In this document: piece by piece, positions 57,404 to 64,000 of the stretch
How positions within the stretch are numbered: the first letter of the stretch is position 1
Layout: every line of letters begins with the position of its first letter
Assembly (NCBI GenBank): GCA_032871835.1
Contig: CM065303.1
Location: 51,560,597 to 51,624,596, forward strand
Source: Dipteronia dyeriana
Taxonomy: Eukaryota > Streptophyta > Magnoliopsida > Sapindales > Sapindaceae
Length of the DNA stretch: 64,000 bases
Direction: 5' to 3'
Translations under genes and position numbers: made by a program
Notes under the pieces: generated by a model
Seen by the model: the letters and a program-made list of their open reading frames with translations, nothing else
What the model was told of the DNA's origin: nothing
Databases searched by the model: none

Positions 57404-59037
57404 ATGGCAGGAAGCAGAAGCAGAAGCAGTTCTGGGGATGTCCAAAAATCACCAGATAACTTTCATATGGGCAGTAGCTCGCGAGATCTCACTGCAACCA
57501 CGGAGAACCAACCAACATCCCTTGCGGGGATCCAACAAGTTCTTCCGACCAGCGAAGACCTGACACAACGCTTCTAAGAGGCGCTGCAATAGTTGGTGGC
57601 ACACGCAGTAAAGGAATGAGTTGATCTACTGGCTGCAGAAGAAGTAACCTCCTAACCTCCTATCTGCAAGGCTATGTTCGATTGTAGTGGTGCCAAAACT
57701 AAATCCACCAGAAATTGGAAGAAACTCTGCTTCAATTAATCAGGCTGGACGTGGAACACCCAAAGAGGAACGACCACATCAGAAGCATAACCATGATCAG
57801 ACAGCCCGTGCTAGACACCGCAAACATGACAGGTATAGGGATCGGTCGACATCGAAAGATAGCAATCGGCACCATCGTAAGCTTCATCACGGAACCATAC
57901 GCCTATAAGAATCAACCCGTGAAACTCAGCATCAGAGTGAAGAGCCAGAGAAAGGAATGACAATCACCCAGGGGTTTAACCATCATGGAAGTCCGGTGGG
58001 AGACAGAGATATCACAATTCAGAGCCTAACTCGAGAAGTCGAGAACAATAGGCGTCAAATGGACGCACTGGTTAGACGTTATGGGTACAACGATTTATCT
58101 GATGACGATTCTAACAATCCGTTCACTAGGAAAATCTTACAGACCTCATTCCCATAAAGGTTCAGGATGCCACACGTGGAGCAGTTCAAGAAAGATACAG
58201 ACCCTAAAGAACACGTCAGACGCTATAGAAGTGTTATAGCCCAGTATGCCCACAAAGATACTTTACTTTGCCTCAACTTTCCACAAACTCTAGAAGACAC
58301 GGGCTCAAGATGGTTCGGTGAACTAAGCAGGAGTTTTTTGAGGCAATTTCTGAGCAACGTTCACAGGAAAAAATCAGTGGCTTACCTTTCTCATATAAAA
58401 CAAGGAAAAGATGAGTCGTTGAAGAAATACCTGGGGAGATTCGGCCAAGCGGTATCAGAAATCAGTAGTGCAAATGACGAAGCAATAATTGCTGCGTTCA
58501 TTAACAATATACAGAATGGACAGCTATCTTTTGACTTAAGAAGATCCCGTCTAACCAGATATTCAGTTACGATGGACATGGCGGGAGGATATGCACTAGC
58601 CGAAAAAGAAGAATTAGCCACTGGAGGATGCTATATGTATGGAGGAAAATCCAAAAAAGGCGCTGAGTCCAATGTGCAGAACCAAAAGGGAAAGCAGATA
58701 GGAAACTGCAAAGAAAAAAGCAAGGACATGGAAAACGGGCGTAATACCAAACAGGCCATAGGGAAATTCCGAGGTAGATACGCCAACTACACCCCATTTC
58801 GGAAAAAGCATGAGGAAATTCTGGGCATACTGGAAGAGAAAAATCTGGTAAAATAGCCACACTGACAGTCTCAATTTGCTCGGCGAGATACAACCAAATA
58901 CTGCAGATTCCACAAGAAAATCGGTCATGAGACTTCCAAGTGTTACCAGCTCAGAGATTACATAGAAACCTTCATTCGGGAGGGACATCTTCAGGATGTA
59001 ATCTTGAAAAGGGATGAGAAGTTAGAAACAAAGAAAT
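57404..59037 (+). pseudogene. gag: Element D Gag, broken
   Basis: The start is placed at 57404, 30 codons before STSRD-like Ser-rich sequence; codon 58 is TAA (57575-57577) and more stops follow to 57660. The frame is lost until 57957. It then reads REVENNRRQMDALVRRYGY, a stop at 58155, HVEQFKKDTDPKEHVRRY and LLCLNFPQTLEDTGSRWF, then FLRQFLSNVHRKKSVAYL and IKQGKDESLKKYLGRF, the standard gypsy capsid signature, ending at 58856. About 18 residues seem deleted between GELS and RSFLRQF. After another stop the Cys-His motif KYCRFHKKIGHETSKC appears at about 58896-58943. Confidence 0.83.
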
Positions 59038-59689
59038 AGATCAGGGCCGATCATAGCTCTGGTCGAAATCAAAGGGCCAATCCAGAGGCCAATGAAGTAA
59101 TACATACAATCTTTGGATGACCATCCACTAGGAGAAGTAATCGAGAGCGAACACAGAAAATCAGAGAAGCAATAGAAGCAAGACATAACTTTGTCGTGAA
59201 CTCGGTCGAGCCATACCCGAAAAGGGTAAAAAAAGGATGGGACCCAATAATATTCACAAAGGCAGACTCACATGGGGTCGATATTCGGCCAAATGATGCC
59301 CTGGTCATAAGTGCCGGGATTGGTCATCGAGAAGTCAAGAGAATCTTGATAGATAATGGAAGTTTGACAGACATTCTAATGTAGCCGTCTACGATCAACT
59401 TAGGTAGGACCGAAAGTATCTACAGCCTTTCCATACTCCACTCAGAGGATTCGGAGGAATTGAGGTCAAGTCACTTGGGACGGTAAAGCTACCCGTAAAG
59501 ATTGGAGTGGCATCTTGTTAGAGAACTGTACTGCTCGACTTCTTGGTGGTAGACTTAGACAATTGGCCGTATAATGCACAGTTAGGTCGGTCATTCTTAA
59601 ATAAAACTAAGGCCGTAACAGCCACTTATGCATTAATGATCACGTTCCCAACCGAATAGAGGGTCGGTGTCGTCAAGGGATCCCAAGAG
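59038..59689 (+). pseudogene. pol: Element D protease region, broken
   Basis: The open segment 59196-59384 reads VKKGWDPIIFTKADSHGVDI, PNDALVISAGIGHREV and ILIDNGSLTDIL. The last is the protease active-site loop. Tat elements usually have DGGSS there; here it is DNGSL (59352-59360), which probably weakens activity. A TAG follows at 59382, and 59385-59689 continues the protease body with many stops (LGRSFLN-like). Confidence 0.72.
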
Positions 59690-60852
59690 ATGGCCCGAAG
59701 AGCTAACCTATCATTATACAAAGATAAAAATGATGAACACGTTTGCACTATAACACAGTCGAGTCAGAACAAAGAGTCATTATCATTCGAATTTGATCTA
59801 AGGGAAGAGTCGAATAAATCCAAAACTGAACCAGTCGAAGAAATTATCTTGAAAAAAGATGAACCAAATAAAAAGATCAAGATCGGGGCCAACCTGGAAG
59901 GAAAAGTCAAACAAAGCCTCGCTGATCTGCTTAAAGAATATAAGGATGTGTTTGCCTGGAGTCATGATGACATAGTCAGGATAGACGCCCAAATAATATC
60001 TCATCATCTCGCGGTAAACCCGAATGGAAAACCAGTGATACAAAAGAGAAGGTCATTCAATCTCGAAAGAAGTCAGGCAATCAAACAGGAAGTAGAAAAG
60101 CTACTCGCCGTAGGGTCGATTAGAGAGATCAACTACCCTCAATGGGTAGCTAATGTAGTCCTCGTCCAAAAGGAAAATGGACAATGAAGAATGTGCGTAG
60201 CTTTCACAGATTTGAACAAGGCATGCCTAAAAGACAGTTTTCCACTTCCAATGATAGATCAGTTGGTGGAAGCTACATCAGGCCACGGATTACTCAGTGT
60301 CATGAACGCCTACTCGAGATATAACAAAATCCGGATGAACAAGGCTGACAAAGAAAAAACAACATTCACAACTGATCAGGACTTACAAGGCTAACGAAGA
60401 AAATAACATTCATAACTGATCAAGGCTTGTACTGTTACACAGTAATGCCCTTCGGGTTAAAAAATGCAGGGGTAACATATCAAAGGCTGGTTAACAGAAT
60501 CTTCGCACAGCAAATAGGAAGGAACATGGAAGTGTCCATTGATTACATGCTGACCAAGAGCATATCTACAGACAAGCATACCTCAGACCTGCGAGAGACA
60601 TTTGACATTTTGAGGAGATACCAAATGAAGCTGAATCCGAACAGGTGTCTATTCGGAGTTCCTTTAGGAAGGTTCCTAGGTTTTCAAGTTCACCAAAGAG
60701 GAATCGAAGTTAATCCTGAAAAGATCCAAGCCCTGCAGAGAATGACCTCACCAAGGACATTAAAAGAAGTACAGCGCTTAACAGGATGTTTAGCTTCCTT
60801 GGGAAGATTCATCTCAAAGGCCATGGACAGATGCGCAACTTTTTCAGAGTAA
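59690..60852 (+). pseudogene. pol: Element D reverse transcriptase, catalytic residues lost
   Basis: Open parts at 59690-60187, 60191-60394 and 60427-60852. Motifs: LLKEYKDVFAWSHDDI, HHLAVNPNGKPVIQKRRSF, EVEKLLAVGSIREINYPQW, RMCVAFTDLNKACLKDSFPL and VMPFGLKNAGVTYQRLVNRI. The first catalytic Asp is Asn (SVMNAYSRYNKI for the usual FMDAYSGYNQI). The YVDD box reads SIDY (about 60535-60546). A ~45-bp tandem duplication at about 60339-60429 repeats the TTFTTDQ segment and adds a stop. The enzyme would be inactive even without frameshifts. Confidence 0.88.
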
Positions 60853-61335
60853 TCAAAAAAGGAAAAGGACTCGAATGGAATAAAGAGTGTGAGCAGACTT
60901 TCTTAAAAATCAAAGAGTATCTGGGGCAGGCTCCCATCCTTTTGAAACCACAAATGGGAGAGATACTCCATTTATACTTATCAATTACAAGACTAGCAGC
61001 AAGCTCAGTCCTAGTCAGAACAAAAGATGGAGTACAGATGCCAGTGTATTATACCAGCAAGGCATTCTTACCAGCCGAGACCAGGTATTCACAGGTAGAA
61101 AAAATGGCCCTAGCATTGGTTTCAGCAGCAAGGAAGCTATGGTCATACTTTCAGGCTCATACAATCCAGGCTATCACCGACTGCCCATTGAAGCAAATTT
61201 TACAAAAGCCGAAGATCTCGGAAAGACTAACCAAATGGGCAATCGACCTGAGTGAATTCGATATCCAGTACCTTCCCAGGACATCTGTCAAGGGACAAGC
61301 AATGGCAGATTTTATAGCAGAGTTCACAGAACCAA
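60786..61335 (+). pseudogene. pol: Element D pol RNase H
   Basis: Open in a different frame from RT. It reads FLKIKEYLGQAPILLKPQMG, LYLSITRLAASSVLVRTKDG, YYTSKAFLPAETRYSQVEKM and AITDCPLKQILQKPKISERL, then LSEFDIQYLPRTSVKGQAMA and DFIAEFTE. This is the standard gypsy RNase H plus connection domain, which removes RNA from the cDNA hybrid. It is fused in one open frame with the second RNase H. Confidence 0.85.
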
Positions 61336-61742
61336 ACCTGGAAACAAAAAAGATGTTGGGTAAAAAATTCCCATGGAAATTATATTTTGATGGCTCATCA
61401 AACACTCACGACAGCAGGGCAGGGATCGTAGTATGCACTCCAGAAAGAGATGATGTCGAATGTGCCATGAGGTTTGACTTCAAAGCAACCAATAATCAAG
61501 CCGAGTATAAGGTGCTGCTAGCTGGACTCAGAGTTTGCATAGCTCTCAGGGCAGAAGAAGTCGAGATATTCAGGGATTCACAGGTAGTTGTCAACCAAGT
61601 CCTGGATGAATACCAAGCCAAGGATGATGACATGATAGCCTACCATGACATTGCAAAACAGCTCCTCAAGAGATTAAAGAATATAGGATTGTTCAGATCC
61701 CTAGGGAAGAGAATGAAAAGGCAGATGCTTTGTCCAAACTAG
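61336..61742 (+). pseudogene. pol: Element D second (archaeal-type) RNase H
   Basis: WKLYFDGSSNTHDSRAGIVV, RFDFKATNNQAEYKVLLAGL and EVEIFRDSQVVVNQVLDEYQ show the D, E, D order of a complete RNase H fold. This extra domain is the one Tat/Ogre elements acquired next to integrase. A frameshift at about 61700 breaks the conserved PREENEKADALSKLAS tail, which continues in the frame from 61730. Confidence 0.85.
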
Positions 61743-62495
61743 CATCAGCAACAACCACAATCTGGCTAAAAACCATTCCAGTTGCACATCTCCTCAAACC
61801 GAGCACAGCTGAACCGAAAAACTTAGAAATTTTAGAAATCCGAACCTTGCCAGACGGTTGGATGATTCAGCTAAAAAGGTTCCTGGAAGAAGGCGTGCTC
61901 CAGAAAGATCCCTTACAAGCAAAACGTATCAGGTATCGATCAGTAAGGTACACGTTGGTTGGAGGAGAACTATACAGAAGGGGGTTTTCCCGAACACTCC
62001 AAAGATGTGTATCAGAGGAGGATGCATATCAAATATTAAAGGAAATCCATAGAGGAGTTTGCAGAAACCACACTGGGGGTAAAATTTTAGCACACAAGAT
62101 ACTCAGGCAAGGTTATTATTGGCCTACTTTATTCTCATATGCACAGCGATGTTCGGAGAGTTGTAATACTTGCCAAAGGATTGCCAATGATATCCGACAA
62201 CCCCCTGAACAGCTCAGAAACCTCACATCCCTTTGGCCATTTTCCATGTGGGGTTTGGATTTAATCGGCCCAATACCAGCTAGGACAGGGAGTAGAGCAA
62301 AGCATGCCCTAGTAGCTGTTGACTATTTCACGAAGTGGGCAGAAGCTGAGGCATTAGTACACATCACAGAAGCAAATACCATAAATTTTATGAAAAAGAA
62401 TATACTCTACAGGTTTGGAGTCCCAAACACTATCACCAATGATAACGGTACCCCGTTCGATAACCTGAAATTCAGACAGTTGTGCAAGGAGTACC
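61730..62495 (+). pseudogene. pol: Element D integrase, 3' truncated
   Basis: An open frame to the insertion point. It has the linker RTLPDGWMIQLKRFLEEGVL, then the HHCC zinc-binding region (HRGVCRNHTGG at about 62048-62080, CNTCQ at about 62163-62178), then the core with WGLDLIGPIPART, DYFTKWAEAEAL and GVPNTITNDNGTPFDN. The first two catalytic Asp residues are present. The third acid and the C-terminal domain are missing because a copia LTR starts at 62496, after LCKEY. Confidence 0.87.
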
Positions 62496-64000
62496 TGTAA
62501 GAACCTCAATTTTATAATTGGCTTATTTCATGACAAACTACACCACATTGGGGATGATTGTGTAATGGGTAGCTTAGGACCTTATTGGCAAGCTTCCAAG
62601 CATCTCCATGAATTCAAGAGCAAAAGGTTTATTCACTTGACTTTGTCTCTTGAAGAGTTTAGGTGCACACACACACCTCATGCATGCTTTGTTGATATTG
62701 CATTTGTGTTGATATTGTTTATATGTGTGCATCTCTTCACAATCACACTTGCACTTCATTTGTAGATTTAAGTGCGGTATTGTATTGTGTTTGCCCTTGC
62801 ATGATGGTGTGCTTGTTTTAGCACGTTGAGTGACCATATGAGAAGGTCTCATTCTTCTCTTGGTTTGGTTATATGGAGTAAGGTGTCTAGTTTCAAAAGA
62901 GTGTATTTCAATGATTTAAATGTTTTTCAAAACTGACCTTTGTGTGGTGTTGTGACCATATATTTTTATACAATGATTCAAAATTAGTTTTGAAAATTTC
63001 TGTACAAACTAGACACCCATACCTTTCCAACGGTATATTATTCGTAATATTTCATGACCGTTTGGATTGGTTTTAAAATATCCAAAGTCACCACAAAAAC
63101 AGGGCATCTCTGTTGTTGTCCGTTTCTGACCTTTGGTCACTAAAATGACCATAACATATTTTAAAGACATCCAAATCATGTTTTGTAAATTGTAGTAGAA
63201 ATTGTACTTCCATACCTTTCCAACGGTATATTATACAAAAGGTTTGGATGTCGTTTGGTCATGTTTTGGGTCATTTGAAGCTCAAGTTGTTGTGCTGTCT
63301 GGCCTGTACCGCGGCCTAGACCGCCCTTGGTGCCATGCCTAGCCAGCGACCTAGGCAGCGGTAATATCCAGCCGTGCCATGATGCCCAAGACCATGGTCT
63401 GGACACATGCCTAGGCCACGGCATGCACAGTGGTCATGACGAAACTTTGTTTTCTTCATCCAAAACGATGTCATTTCACTTGGGCATTATAAATACATCC
63501 TTAACTCATCTTCTTCACAACAATGACTCTCAAAAATGAACCCTAGAGTGAGAGAGGGAGTTTCTTGAGAGAGAAACCTTCATTAAAGCTTGATTAACTC
63601 TCCAAACCCAAAACCCATCTCCATCTTGCATCATTCTCCACCATATGAGCATGGGTGTTCTTGGTTTCATGACTAGGTAAGTAAGAACTTCATTTAATAT
63701 CGTTTATTGTTCTTCTTACTCTAGATTAGGTGTTTATTGCATGATTAAATACCTAGACTCTAGTTATTGCATATATTTAAGAGTCTTGATAACATGATTG
63801 GGTTTGTTTGTTGATAGCTTGAATTTAGGACATATTTGCCCTTCTTGCTAAGTCTCTATGCATTGCATTTAGACATTATTGATTAGGTCATATTAATTGC
63901 ATTTTGATGATTGCATTAATGACCATACCATGCTTAATGACAACATATGTTGAAATGGCCTTGTTTGATAACTAGGATATAATGTTGCATAACTATATCT
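62496..64000 (+). repeat. SIRE-type copia LTR inserted in element D, runs off the window
   Basis: Starts TGTAAGAACCTC and continues TTGGCTTATTTCATGAC and GTAATGGGTAGCTTAGG, matching the starts of the LTRs of elements A and B. TATAAATA lies at 63488-63495. At least 1505 bp are present and the 3' end is outside. The 5' flank GTACC (62491-62495) should reappear on the other side. The U3 has a GC-rich palindromic block (63296-63440) that differs from that of A and B. Whether it is a 5' or solo LTR cannot be told. Confidence 0.85.
63488..63495 (+). promoter_or_regulatory. TATA box of the LTR at 62496
   Basis: TATAAATA preceded by AAAACGATGTCATTTCACTT, the same proximal motif as in element B. Confidence 0.7.

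Larger units (their letters stand above)
56530..62495 (+). mobile_element. Tat-lineage Ty3/gypsy element D, cut in integrase
   Basis: A plus-strand gypsy element in the order LTR, primer-binding site, gag, protease, RT, RNase H, second RNase H, integrase. The additional RNase H before integrase is the diagnostic trait of the Tat lineage. It is interrupted at 62496 by a copia LTR, and its own 3' part is outside the window. Frameshifts and stops show it is inactive, and RT catalytic residues are replaced. Confidence 0.88.

Overview
This is plant nuclear DNA made almost entirely of nested LTR retrotransposons. Plant-type Ty1/copia gag-pol, Tat-lineage Ty3/gypsy pol with a second RNase H, copia primer-binding sites matching initiator tRNA-Met, and a plant LINE relic all point to a large, repeat-rich angiosperm genome. 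The species cannot be told from the sequence. I find no intact host gene, tRNA gene, rRNA gene or CRISPR array. Every coding region seen belongs to a transposable element, and nearly all carry stops or frameshifts.

Left part (1-16671). A minus-strand SIRE-type copia element (A) runs off the left edge and ends in its 5' LTR at 5970-7550. It sits inside the gag of a minus-strand Tat-like gypsy element (7551-9276). That element's LTR (LTR1, 9277-10449) is followed by 3.9 kb without gag-pol (10450-14326). This stretch holds a plus-strand relic of a Transposase_28-like ORF and many degenerate tandem repeats. A second same-orientation LTR with its own primer-binding site follows (LTR2, 14350-16671); it carries a W-box tandem array upstream of its TATA box.

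Middle (16672-32631). A minus-strand Transposase_28-like ORF (17334-19128 plus 28608-29209) lies antisense to a plus-strand LTR (LTR3, 29609-30776). It is split by a complete plus-strand SIRE-type copia element (B, 19129-28607) with two ~1.5 kb LTRs and an imperfect 5-bp target duplication. A 130-bp copia LTR tip and another minus-strand copy of the ORF/repeat region follow, ending at a SIRE-type LTR fragment (32632-33691).

Angela complex (33692-47123). A minus-strand Angela/Tork-type copia fragment (LTR plus RT/RNase H) flips at about 37418 into a plus-strand RNase H end of the same family. A ~2 kb LTR (37750-39735), gag, pol and a truncated 3' LTR follow. The middle LTR is flanked by internal sequence on both sides.

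Right part (47124-64000). In order: a short Transposase_28 relic, an old minus-strand Angela/Tork-like element (48165-53006), a LINE endonuclease relic (about 53160-54430), a minus-strand SIRE-type LTR (about 54430-56480), a plus-strand Tat gypsy element (D, about 56530-62495) whose integrase is cut by another SIRE-type LTR (62496 to the window end).

The points most worth a second look are the antisense Transposase_28-like ORF, the GC-rich palindrome arrays in the SIRE-type LTR promoters, the W-box array in LTR2, the fold-back junction at 37418, and a possible leader intron spanning the primer-binding site of the Angela element.
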